From positions 1 through 8,943 of the forward strand of contig JBBIOI010000133.1 of assembly GCA_037443425.1 (NCBI GenBank): a stretch of 8,943 nucleotides of DNA, written 5' to 3'. Below are positions 1-5,034 of the stretch, in pieces. A program made the position numbers and the translations under genes. Each line of letters starts with the position of its first letter. The first letter of the stretch is position 1. This stretch comes from JBBIOI01 sp037443425. GTDB taxonomy: Bacteria > Desulfobacterota > BSN033 > UBA1163. Below the pieces are notes generated by a model, which ran no database searches, was not told the origin of the DNA, and worked only from the letters and a program-made list of their open reading frames with translations.

Positions 1-404
1 TGTGGTCTGTAGGGACGACACAGGTGGCACAGAATCGCAGTCAGGTTGTGATACCGTTTAACAGTGCTGGTGATTATCAGATTAATTTTTCAGGTTTAAC
101 GAATTATGGTCGTTCTGTGTTGGGTCAGTTTAATTTAACGGTTAATTCCAATCAGTTACCGAGCTGTACGATGGATTATCAGGATTATCCTTCTTATGGT
201 TATACGAAGTTTATGCCGAGCTGTACTGATCCTGATGGTAAAGTAGTATCGTATTATTGGGAGTTTGGCAATGGTGAGACTTCGAAGAGTCGTATTGGTT
301 ATGCACATTATAATCAGAGTGGAAACTATAATGTGAAGTTAACGGTTAAGGACAATTCCGGGGAGAGCAGGATCTTTTCTTGGAGTGTATCGGTTTCGAG
401 GTGA
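1..404 (+). CDS. PKD-domain protein, C-terminal part (5' end outside window)
   Basis: The frame is open from the window edge (first full codon at position 3) to TGA at 402-404, so this is the tail of a longer gene; the GTG at 24 is an internal codon. The last ~75 residues form a PKD-type beta-sandwich repeat: YYWEFGNGETS matches the family's WDFGDG signature, followed by an H-Y-x(3)-G-x-Y-x-V-x-LTV-x-D-x(2)-G stretch. The residues before it (AGDYQINFSG...LTVN) look like the end of a preceding repeat, so tandem repeats are likely. Two PSCT motifs flank the repeat start and could form a disulfide. PKD domains usually occur in secreted or surface proteins, where they act as spacers or bind partners. 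No anchor or transmembrane segment follows; the protein ends with the fold. Arginine is often CGT/CGC here, whereas downstream genes prefer AGA/AGG. The specific function is unknown. Confidence 0.8.
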   Translation, partial: WSVGTTQVAQNRSQVVIPFNSAGDYQINFSGLTNYGRSVLGQFNLTVNSNQLPSCTMDYQDYPSYGYTKFMPSCTDPDGKVVSYYWEFGNGETSKSRIGYAHYNQSGNYNVKLTVKDNSGESRIFSWSVSVSR

Positions 405-424
405 TTTAATAAAACTCTGCATTT

Positions 425-456
425 AATTTTTAGTAATCGTAGAAAATTTTTAGTAA
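425..456. repeat. 12-bp direct repeat, two copies spaced 20 bp
   Basis: AATTTTTAGTAA occurs at 425-436 and again at 445-456, a 20-bp period close to two helical turns. The bases after each copy also resemble each other (TCGTAG and AACGCAG). It lies in the AT-rich gap after the PKD gene and upstream of a TATTAT-like hexamer at 470-475, so it could be an operator or part of a promoter. With two copies in AT-rich DNA, chance similarity is possible. Confidence 0.35.
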
Positions 457-513
457 AACGCAGTAATACTATTATAGAAAATAATTTTGGGTAGAAGGTT
501 TTCCTTCGAATAG

Positions 514-559
514 GACCACATGGAGAATTTTGGAGATGTATCTCCTTTGTGGTCTTTTT
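514..559 (+). terminator. Intrinsic terminator-like hairpin T1
   Basis: GACCACA (514-520) pairs with TGTGGTC (548-554). Inside it, GGAGAT (532-537) and ATCTCC (540-545) can form a tight second helix, and another GGAGA at 522-526 could compete for the same strand. Five T residues follow directly (555-559). It could terminate PKD-gene transcription, but it also stands only ~34 bases before the SD of the next small gene, as do the other hairpins in this window. Confidence 0.75.
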
Positions 560-606
560 GTTTTCAGCGAAAAGGAAGCAAGAATTATTTTCAGGGAGGT
601 AAAGTT

Positions 607-741
607 ATGGATAGAAAAAGAGATTTATTAGAAAGCTATTCAGAATTGAATTATGTTGAATCTTCATTGATTTGGGAGTCAAAAGAAGACCAAAATAGAA
701 AAAGGAATGAAATGATAATACTGAGGAGAAGGTGGATGTAA
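607..741 (+). CDS. 44-aa charged orphan protein
   Basis: The start is set by the SD AGGGAGGT at 593-600, six bases before ATG 607. The same frame is open upstream to a GTG-less ATG at 520, but that start lies inside the terminator hairpin and has no SD. The product begins MDRKRDLLESYSELNY and ends in a basic patch (ILRRRWM). It is rich in Lys, Arg, Glu and Asn, has no cysteine or membrane segment, and is probably mostly helical. I do not recognise a family. It is the only gene between hairpins T1 and T2, so it may be its own transcript unit. Small basic orphans of this kind are common in phages and integrative elements. A function cannot be proposed. Confidence 0.6.
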   Translation: MDRKRDLLESYSELNYVESSLIWESKEDQNRKRNEMIILRRRWM

Positions 742-767
742 AATTATTTTAGGAGTGAGTTTTTAAG

Positions 768-791
768 ATGGGTGCTGTGAGGAAGATTTGA
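768..791 (+). CDS. Possible 7-codon leader peptide
   Basis: ATG 768 preceded by AGGAG (751-755) opens a reading frame for MGAVRKI followed by TGA at 789-791. The spacing of ~12 bases is long for an SD. It ends immediately before a stem (793-848) and upstream of terminator hairpin T2, the classic position for an attenuation leader peptide. There is no run of one amino-acid codon to suggest which signal would be sensed. It may equally be chance. Confidence 0.25.
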   Translation: MGAVRKI

Positions 792-792
792 A

Positions 793-861
793 AGGGGAGA
801 TTATATTAAAACTATCAAAGCCTTAAATTGAGTTCAAATTTCTCCCCTGCCCCTGTTGGGC
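793..861 (+). promoter_or_regulatory. Structured 5' leader upstream of T2
   Basis: AGGGGAGA (793-800) pairs perfectly with TCTCCCCT (841-848) across a 40-base AT-rich loop. Directly after it, GCCC (849-852) pairs with GGGC (858-861) around a five-base loop. Together with T2 this makes three consecutive stems in the 194-base gap between the 44-aa and 133-aa genes. The layout suits a cis-acting RNA (attenuator, riboswitch or protein-binding leader). I do not recognise a named riboswitch consensus. Confidence 0.4.
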
Positions 862-869
862 GACTAATT

Positions 870-917
870 GACCCCGATGAACAAAATTTATTTCATCGGG
901 GTCTTCTATTTTTATTT
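870..917 (+). terminator. Intrinsic terminator-like hairpin T2
   Basis: A perfect 12-bp stem, GACCCCGATGAA (870-881) with TTCATCGGGGTC (892-903), encloses a 10-base AT-rich loop and is followed by the T-rich run TTCTATTTTTATTT. The next SD (AAGGAGG, 921-927) begins only a few bases after the T run, so no promoter fits between hairpin and gene. The ATCGGGGT core of the 3' arm also occurs in hairpin T3. Confidence 0.85.
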
Positions 918-935
918 AACAAGGAGGAGAAATAA

Positions 936-1337
936 ATGAAGAATTTAAAAAAGCTTGCAGCTTTAATGATGAATGAAGAAAACGGTAGATACAATGAATC
1001 TTTTAAAGAAAGGTTTAGAAGTATTGGAATAAAGGCCATGGAAGAACTTGCCCAGATTTTAGAGCTCAAGGAGTATAAAATAAATTTCAATCCTGGTGGG
1101 ATTGCTGTAAGTGGCGACCTGATTCTGATGGGAATGTGGTCAGAAGGAAATGGAGTCTATGTTTCTATGAATAAGAATTTTCCAGAAGCAGCATGGGGAA
1201 AGGTCCTTTACCGGAATATTAAACACATGGAAGACTATACGGGTGGTCCAAACAATTATCTTGAGTTTAAACTTCTTGGCAAAACAAAGGAGGTGAAAAG
1301 GAAGATATTGGCTTTAAGGAAGGACTATCAGAGGTAA
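936..1337 (+). CDS. 133-aa conserved-looking hypothetical protein
   Basis: ATG 936 has an ideal SD (AAGGAGG, 921-927). The protein opens with a basic helical segment (MKNLKKLAALMMNEENG), continues with a second helix around residues 24-45 (ERFRSIGIKAMEELAQILEL), then a beta-rich middle containing FNPGGIAVSGDLILMGMW. Near the C-terminus is a distinctive H-M-x-D-YTGGPNN-Y motif (about residues 97-109), which looks like a conserved functional patch, and the tail is basic (KRKILALRKDYQR). No signal peptide or membrane segment is visible. I cannot assign a family. It is the first gene after the T2 leader and heads a run of small genes each with its own SD, so it is probably co-transcribed with them. 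Soluble and cytoplasmic is the most that can be said. Confidence 0.8.
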   Translation: MKNLKKLAALMMNEENGRYNESFKERFRSIGIKAMEELAQILELKEYKINFNPGGIAVSGDLILMGMWSEGNGVYVSMNKNFPEAAWGKVLYRNIKHMEDYTGGPNNYLEFKLLGKTKEVKRKILALRKDYQR

Positions 1338-1363
1338 GAATAAAATACAGAAGGAGGGAAAAA

Positions 1364-1645
1364 ATGAGTGTAAGAGCGCATAGGGTAATAAATATTAAAA
1401 CCGCGGATGCCACTTTTGATATGTGGCACGATGTTGAGGTAGTAAAGTGGCTGGAAAGAAACACAGGCTTTTTAGAACCATTGTTTGATGGAACAGGGTT
1501 GACAGAAGTGCGAGTCGATGATTTGGAGGAAATGCTCGAAGAAATCGGAGACAAAATTTCAGAAGATGTAAAGAAAAATTTAGTCAAGGATATAAAAATA
1601 GCGAAGAAACAAGGAAATGAATTTATTAGCTACCTTTGTTACTGA
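1364..1645 (+). CDS. 93-aa acidic hypothetical protein (MSVRA...WHD type)
   Basis: The SD AAGGAGGG lies just before ATG 1364. The protein begins MSVRAHRVINIK, carries FDMWHDVEVVKWLE at about residues 18-31, an acidic helix (VDDLEEMLEEIGDKISEDVKK) and a C-terminal KKQGNEFISYLCY. From memory, small proteins with this pattern (MSVRxxxV start, xxWHD, acidic helix, KxxG...Y-x-C at the end) recur in Firmicutes phages and mobile elements, but I cannot name a Pfam family and treat the link as recall. The fold is likely alpha/beta, and the high acidity would suit a DNA mimic or partner-binding role, which is speculation. It lies 26 bases after the 133-aa gene and 19 bases before the next start, in one operon. 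Confidence 0.75.
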   Translation: MSVRAHRVINIKTADATFDMWHDVEVVKWLERNTGFLEPLFDGTGLTEVRVDDLEEMLEEIGDKISEDVKKNLVKDIKIAKKQGNEFISYLCY

Positions 1646-1664
1646 TTTACGGAAGGAGGCTGAG

Positions 1665-1784
1665 ATGATTGGGGAATTAGAAATCAGGGTTAAAATTAAG
1701 TGGTTCGATCTGAGCAAAGGAGCGATGATTGCAGAGGATGTTCGAATGGACTACAGTGGTATTTTCATTGATACTTACGTATAA
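1665..1784 (+). CDS. 39-aa shortened paralogue of the next gene
   Basis: ATG 1665 has the SD GGAAGGAGG (1651-1659); stop TAA is at 1782-1784. The product is MIGELEIRVKIKWFD...FIDTYV. It is clearly related to the 57-aa protein encoded just downstream: GELEI(R/K)(V/L)K(I/V)KW(F/L)D at the start, MIAE(D/K)(V/L)R in the middle and G(I/V)FID(T/I)Y at the end. It lacks two internal blocks, roughly 5-6 and 12 residues, that are mostly helical in the longer copy. The DNA matches too (for example ATGATTGCAGA in both), pointing to a fairly recent tandem duplication followed by in-frame deletions. Reading frame and SD are intact, so it may still be translated, though whether a 39-residue version folds is doubtful. 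Function unknown. Confidence 0.65.
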   Translation: MIGELEIRVKIKWFDLSKGAMIAEDVRMDYSGIFIDTYV

Positions 1785-1794
1785 GGAGGGGAAA

Positions 1795-1968
1795 ATGACG
1801 TATGGAGAATTAGAAATTAAGCTAAAAGTTAAATGGCTCGATGAGAACGAGACCGATAATGAAGAAAGAAAAGAAATGATTGCAGAAAAGTTAAGGAAAC
1901 TAATTACTCATGAATTTGCCAAAATGGCGAAGGAAAGACATGGTGTTTTTATCGATATTTACGGTTAA
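1795..1968 (+). CDS. 57-aa beta-alpha-beta-like orphan protein
   Basis: ATG 1795 is chosen because AAGGAGGGG (1783-1791) precedes it; the same frame is open further upstream (ATG at 1729), but that stretch overlaps the 39-aa gene and has no SD. The protein starts MTYGELEIKLKVKWLD, a likely beta strand, has a long charged helix (about residues 20-47, NEERKEMIAEKLRKLITHEF...) and ends with a second strand (GVFIDIYG). It begins 10 bases after the stop of its shorter paralogue. Two more small genes downstream, the broken 2585-2748 gene and the 47-aa gene at 2801, have the same strand-helix-strand layout. No family recognised. It may be a small cytoplasmic adaptor or regulator; that is a guess. 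Confidence 0.7.
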   Translation: MTYGELEIKLKVKWLDENETDNEERKEMIAEKLRKLITHEFAKMAKERHGVFIDIYG

Positions 1969-2010
1969 AACAGGGTTGTATAGATATTAATTTGGAAAGG
2001 AGGAGGAAGA

Positions 2011-2571
2011 ATGCCCAACTGGTGTACGAACGAGTTATGGGTAAAGGGTGAAGATAAAGAGCTCAATACCTTTATTGAGAAGGCCAAGGGAGAAGGTACG
2101 GGGTTTAGTTTAAACTCTTTTCTCCCCATGCCGGAAGAATTATTGGAGTATTCCTCTCCGCCTCGTAGAGAAGCTGAGGAATCAGAGGAGGAGTTTCAAA
2201 ATAGGATAAATAGATTTAAAGAGAAATATGGAGCAGAAGATTGGTATGATTGGGCTATTAGGAACTGGGGAATTAAGTGGGATGTTGAGGCTGAAATTGT
2301 ATCGGAGAATGAAAATGAAGTTTGTTATGTATTTGATTCTCCATGGGGACCCCCTATTGAAGGATTAGCCAAGATTTCTCAGATTTATCCCGATTTGCTC
2401 TTTAAGCTCTTTTATTTTGAACCGGGAATGTGTTTTGGAGGAATTGCCAGTATAAAGAATGGAGAAGTATTTGATGATTATCATGAGGATAAGGAGGCAA
2501 TTGAGTGGCTCAAGACCTACAATTATGAGTTATGGTCTGAGCTCTATTCTGAAGAAGAGGAAGAGGCATAG
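2011..2571 (+). CDS. Api92/YubB-like ferredoxin-fold protein (DUF1281-type)
   Basis: The start MPNWCTNELWVKG is the hallmark opening of the Api92-like/DUF1281 group found in phages, plasmids and integrative elements. The C-terminal half carries the other conserved marks of that group: NWGIKWD at residues 85-91, SPWGPP at 110-115 and YFEPGMCFGG ending at residue 144. The family is thought to have a ferredoxin-like fold in this region; no biochemical role is established that I know of. A strongly acidic segment (REAEESEEEFQNR, about residues 53-65) and a glutamate-rich C-terminus (EEEEEA) give a very acidic protein. ATG 2011 has the SD AAAGGAGGAGG. At 186 aa it is within the usual family size and looks complete. 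It supports the view that the region is a mobile element. Confidence 0.85.
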   Translation: MPNWCTNELWVKGEDKELNTFIEKAKGEGTGFSLNSFLPMPEELLEYSSPPRREAEESEEEFQNRINRFKEKYGAEDWYDWAIRNWGIKWDVEAEIVSENENEVCYVFDSPWGPPIEGLAKISQIYPDLLFKLFYFEPGMCFGGIASIKNGEVFDDYHEDKEAIEWLKTYNYELWSELYSEEEEEA

Positions 2572-2584
2572 CCAATTAGTGAGG

Positions 2585-2748
2585 ATGTATGAAGGATTTT
2601 TTTTGAGTTTGACGCCGATGTAGAATTTTCTCAGTTTCAGATAGATGAAATTGAGGATTAGATTGTAGAGGAGTGTATAAAGCGAAACTGGGGTAGAGAA
2701 AAAATAGCTTGGTCTTACTGTATTTCAGTGCTGGTTAGAAAAGTATGA
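2585..2748 (+). pseudogene. Broken ~54-codon gene: T8 frameshift plus in-frame TAG
   Basis: ATG 2585 reads MYEGFF and then runs into eight T residues (2597-2604). In the actual frame it stops after 12 codons. If one base is added at the T run, the frame continues FEFDADVEFSQFQIDEIED to a TAG at 2659-2661. Past the TAG the same frame reads IVEECIKRNWGREKIAWSYC and on to TGA at 2746-2748. The combined product has the strand-helix-strand look of the neighbouring small genes. Two lesions in one short frame suggest a decaying gene. Slippage at the T8 run, a sequencing error there, or TAG read-through are alternatives. The upstream SD (GTGAGG) is weak and too close to the ATG. It fills most of the 229-base gap between the Api92-like gene and the 47-aa gene. 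Confidence 0.5.
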
Positions 2749-2800
2749 AAAAATTATTTAAAGGATAAGGAGAATGACTAAGTGAATAGGAGATAAGAAG

Positions 2801-2944
2801 ATGGAGTATGTAGCAACATTAAAAATTAAAATTTTAGAAAACTATGCTTCTTTTTCTGATTTTGAATATGAGATTGAGCAATTCAATCAAGCAAATAAAG
2901 ATGTTATTGAGGTTCAGGTATTAAATTACGAAGTAATTAAGTAA
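2801..2944 (+). CDS. 47-aa small orphan protein
   Basis: ATG 2801 follows AGGAGATAAGAAG, with AGGAG as SD; stop TAA at 2942-2944. The protein (MEYVATLKIKILENYASFSD...VIK) has an initial strand (ATLKIKIL), a middle acidic helix (FEYEIEQFNQAN) and a final strand (VIEVQVLNYEVI). This matches in outline the 57-aa protein at 1795, although sequence identity is low. It is the last gene before hairpin T3, so it probably closes the transcription unit that starts at 936. No cysteine, signal peptide or membrane segment. Function unknown; codon use matches its neighbours, so it is probably a real gene. Confidence 0.6.
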   Translation: MEYVATLKIKILENYASFSDFEYEIEQFNQANKDVIEVQVLNYEVIK

Positions 2945-2957
2945 AAATACATTTTAT

Positions 2958-3023
2958 AAACCCCGGTAAAAACGAAAGATTTGATTTTTGTAAACATGAA
3001 GTTTTTATCGGGGTTTTTGTTTC
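2958..3023 (+). terminator. Intrinsic terminator-like hairpin T3
   Basis: AAACCCCGGTAAAAAC (2958-2973) pairs with GTTTTTATCGGGGTTT (3001-3016) over 16 bp with one G-U pair, enclosing a 27-base loop, followed by more T residues. The 3' arm shares ATCGGGGT with hairpin T2. The SD of the RadC-like gene (AAGGAGGGAG, 3027-3036) follows within about a dozen bases, again without promoter space. Confidence 0.8.
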
Positions 3024-3039
3024 CGTAAGGAGGGAGAAA

Positions 3040-3459
3040 ATGTTTTTGCAAAGGGTGAAATTAAAGGTTTCAGATAGAGAGATTCCCTATGGGATTCCTT
3101 CTAATATGGTTCTAAATAATCCGGAAAGCGTATTTAAGGCATTTGGGTTTCTTCGTAAAAGTGTTCAGGAGGAGCTTTACGCCATTTACCTTGACGAGAA
3201 ATTAAAGGTTCTTGGAGTGTATCTAGTAGCAAAAGGCTCTATAAATTGTGCGTATTTTGAACCTGCAGATGTTATAAGACCTGCGCTACTTATAGGAGCT
3301 TCAAAGATTATTACTGTTCACAACCACCCGACAGGAGATCCAACGCCATCGTTTACTGATAAAGAGATGATGAAAAGATTGATGGATGCCTGCTCTCTTG
3401 TTGGTCTTTCCCTGGTAGACAATTTCGTTATTGGCGAAAGCAGGTACGAGAGATATTGA
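3040..3459 (+). CDS. RadC-like JAB/MPN-domain protein
   Basis: The protein is essentially one RadC-type JAB domain. The metal-binding JAMM signature H-x-H-x(7)-S-x(2)-D is complete: H94, H96, S104 and D107 in HNHPTGDPTPSFTD, with the upstream acidic residue supplied by E44 or E45 (QEELY). SINCAYFEPADV and LVDNFVIG are also typical of the family. The N-terminal helix-hairpin-helix domain of chromosomal RadC is absent, the short form (~140-165 aa) common on plasmids, phages and integrative elements. Despite the old name, a DNA repair role is not established; the fold suggests a zinc-dependent hydrolase of the JAB isopeptidase/deneddylase type with unknown substrate. ATG 3040 has a good SD. It is the first gene after T3 and stands 20 bases before the methyltransferase, probably in one transcript. 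Confidence 0.92.
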   Translation: MFLQRVKLKVSDREIPYGIPSNMVLNNPESVFKAFGFLRKSVQEELYAIYLDEKLKVLGVYLVAKGSINCAYFEPADVIRPALLIGASKIITVHNHPTGDPTPSFTDKEMMKRLMDACSLVGLSLVDNFVIGESRYERY

Positions 3460-3479
3460 TTTGGAGGTAAGAGGTAATT

Positions 3480-4463
3480 ATGGCGAGGTTAGCTTCAGAA
3501 GTAAAAATGGGTTTTTATCCAACACCATTTGAAGCTTTACATCGTATCTGTAATTTTCTGAATGTTGATACAGAGGAGAAAATTCATGTTTTGGATCCGT
3601 GTTGTGGTGAAGGGGAGGCGATAAGATATCTACGTTCTGAGTTATTTAGTGAAGTAGTTACCTATGGGATTGAATTGGATAATGAGAGATTTTTAAAGGC
3701 GTCGAATACTCTTGATTATGTTGTTCATGGTTCGATTTTTGAAGCAAGAATCAATCCTTTAGGTTCAATGGGATTGCTTTGGCTTAATCCTCCTTATTCA
3801 AATGAAGAAAATGATAGGACAGAGATGAAGTTTTTGCGTCATGCAATCAAATGGTTGTGTGAAGAAGGTATTCTTATATTCCTTGTTCCCGAAAGTCTTT
3901 TTAATAATCGGAGGAACAGGGAATGGATTTCAGTTAATTTTAAAAAGGTAAGGATTTTTCGATTTCCCGAAGAGGAATTTGTTAAGTTCAAGCAAGTGGT
4001 TCTCTTTGGTGTAAAGGGAAGAGGTGATAGGGAAGTTTCTCCTCCACCTTACCCTGAATTACCCTATGGTAGAGAAATTTTATCTCACTGCAAGTATACC
4101 ATCCCTTCAACCGAGGGACCCAGGGTATTTCAATGTGGAGAAGGAGTTACGCTTGAGGAGATTGAGAAATTTCGTCCCCGTTTAATAGCTGAGTTAAAGA
4201 AGCTTTATGGTTCATCAAATAGGTTCAGGTTAAAACCTCTTCTTCCTCTTAGAAAGGGACATTTAGTTTCTCTCCTTACCGCGGGATTGCTTGATGGAAA
4301 GATTGAAACTGATGATGGAGGGTTCATACTCGTTAAAGGATTTTCTGACCGTATAACAACCACGTGGGTTGATGAGGAATCAAAGAAAGAGATAACGAAG
4401 AATACTTATTCTGTTGGAATAAGGGTAATGGAAGAAGGAGGAAACTGGTATGACATTAGATGA
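3480..4463 (+). CDS. N6-adenine-type DNA methyltransferase (DUF6094-like)
   Basis: This 327-aa protein has the Rossmann methyltransferase core. VLDPCCGEGEA (residues 37-47) is the SAM-binding motif I, YGIELDNERF (62-71) fits motif II with an acidic residue for the SAM ribose, and LNPPYS (102-107) is the catalytic NPPY motif of amino-methyltransferases acting on adenine N6. The N-terminal MGFYPTP (10-16) matches the YPTP segment seen before motif I in many such enzymes, including the DUF6094 proteins of Firmicutes mobile elements. The C-terminal half (from ~185) is a family-specific region, perhaps for target recognition. ATG 3480 has GGAGG (3462-3466) and a nearer GAGG (3471-3474). Its end overlaps the next gene by 14 bases. 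No restriction nuclease lies beside it, so self-modification or expression control of the element is more likely than classical restriction. Confidence 0.85.
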   Translation: MARLASEVKMGFYPTPFEALHRICNFLNVDTEEKIHVLDPCCGEGEAIRYLRSELFSEVVTYGIELDNERFLKASNTLDYVVHGSIFEARINPLGSMGLLWLNPPYSNEENDRTEMKFLRHAIKWLCEEGILIFLVPESLFNNRRNREWISVNFKKVRIFRFPEEEFVKFKQVVLFGVKGRGDREVSPPPYPELPYGREILSHCKYTIPSTEGPRVFQCGEGVTLEEIEKFRPRLIAELKKLYGSSNRFRLKPLLPLRKGHLVSLLTAGLLDGKIETDDGGFILVKGFSDRITTTWVDEESKKEITKNTYSVGIRVMEEGGNWYDIR

Positions 4464-5034
4464 CCTAAAAAGAGTGAAGATGGGAGGGGTAACCTGCATC
4501 TCTGATATGGGACTTTACCACAATATATGGGGTAGTAAGTATGTAAAATTACTTTCTGTGTATGGAGCAATCCAGGAAGTTAAGGCAGTTTTAGCCGGGA
4601 TTGCTTCGGGCAAGTACATTGAAGTTTCTGGGATTGGTGAGCTTGAAAGGTATTATGGTGAGGCAATGAAGTTTCGAATAGTTCCTGTGGGTTATGGGAA
4701 GCGAAATGGTCTTATTCGTTCAGAGAAAATTGGGGAAAGCATTATTTTCTGGGTTTCTCCTGAAGAAAAATTTAATGCCCTGGCGCTTGGGCTTTCAAAA
4801 CGGAAAATCCCGTTTTGCCCTGAGTTAATTCCAGGGATTGAGAAGCTTCTGCTTAATGAGGGGTATTTTGAGGAGCTTGAAGGCTGGGGTGGTATTTCAG
4901 GGTATCAGTGTAACTGGAATGATGACCAGATCTGTACCCTTATAGGTAATAAAATTCTTGCACGAAAGAGGGAGAAAGATGGAATTAAAGCAGTTTCTCG
5001 AGAAATATGGGGAGAGGTTGGTTTCCAGAGTTGA
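4450..5034 (+). CDS. 194-aa unknown protein coupled to methyltransferase and helicase
   Basis: ATG 4450 lies inside the end of the methyltransferase gene, with AAGGAGG at 4435-4441 as SD. The 3' end overlaps the helicase start by 56 bases in another frame, so translation of the three genes is probably coupled. The protein looks soluble and mixed alpha/beta: an N-terminal region MTLDDLKRVKMGG, a helix around YGAIQEVKAVLAGIASG, and a basic central segment VPVGYGKRNGLIRSEKIG. A glycine- and aromatic-rich part, ELEGWGGISGYQCNW, lies at about residues 142-156. Four or so cysteines are scattered and form no zinc-binding cluster. I do not recognise a family. Position suggests a partner of the methyltransferase or helicase, for example a specificity or loading factor; this is inference from gene order only. 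Confidence 0.75.
   Translation: MTLDDLKRVKMGGVTCISDMGLYHNIWGSKYVKLLSVYGAIQEVKAVLAGIASGKYIEVSGIGELERYYGEAMKFRIVPVGYGKRNGLIRSEKIGESIIFWVSPEEKFNALALGLSKRKIPFCPELIPGIEKLLLNEGYFEELEGWGGISGYQCNWNDDQICTLIGNKILARKREKDGIKAVSREIWGEVGFQS

Noticed and set aside
520..606. Longer N-terminus for the 44-aa protein from ATG 520
   Set aside because: That start lies inside terminator hairpin T1 and has no SD, while ATG 607 has an ideal one.
893..1587. Two minus-strand frames of 65 and 106 codons
   Set aside because: Antisense to genes with strong SDs, no SD of their own, composition typical of shadow frames.
1729..1794. Upstream extension of the 57-aa gene to ATG 1729
   Set aside because: It overlaps the 39-aa gene in another frame and has no SD; ATG 1795 has AAGGAGGGG and aligns with the paralogue's start.
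2774..2785. Three-codon minicistron (ATG ACT AAG TGA) behind AAGGAG
   Set aside because: Too short to support; it may be a remnant next to the broken gene.
4958..4978. TTG start for the SNF2 helicase
   Set aside because: No SD; ATG 4979 has GAGGGAG at good spacing.
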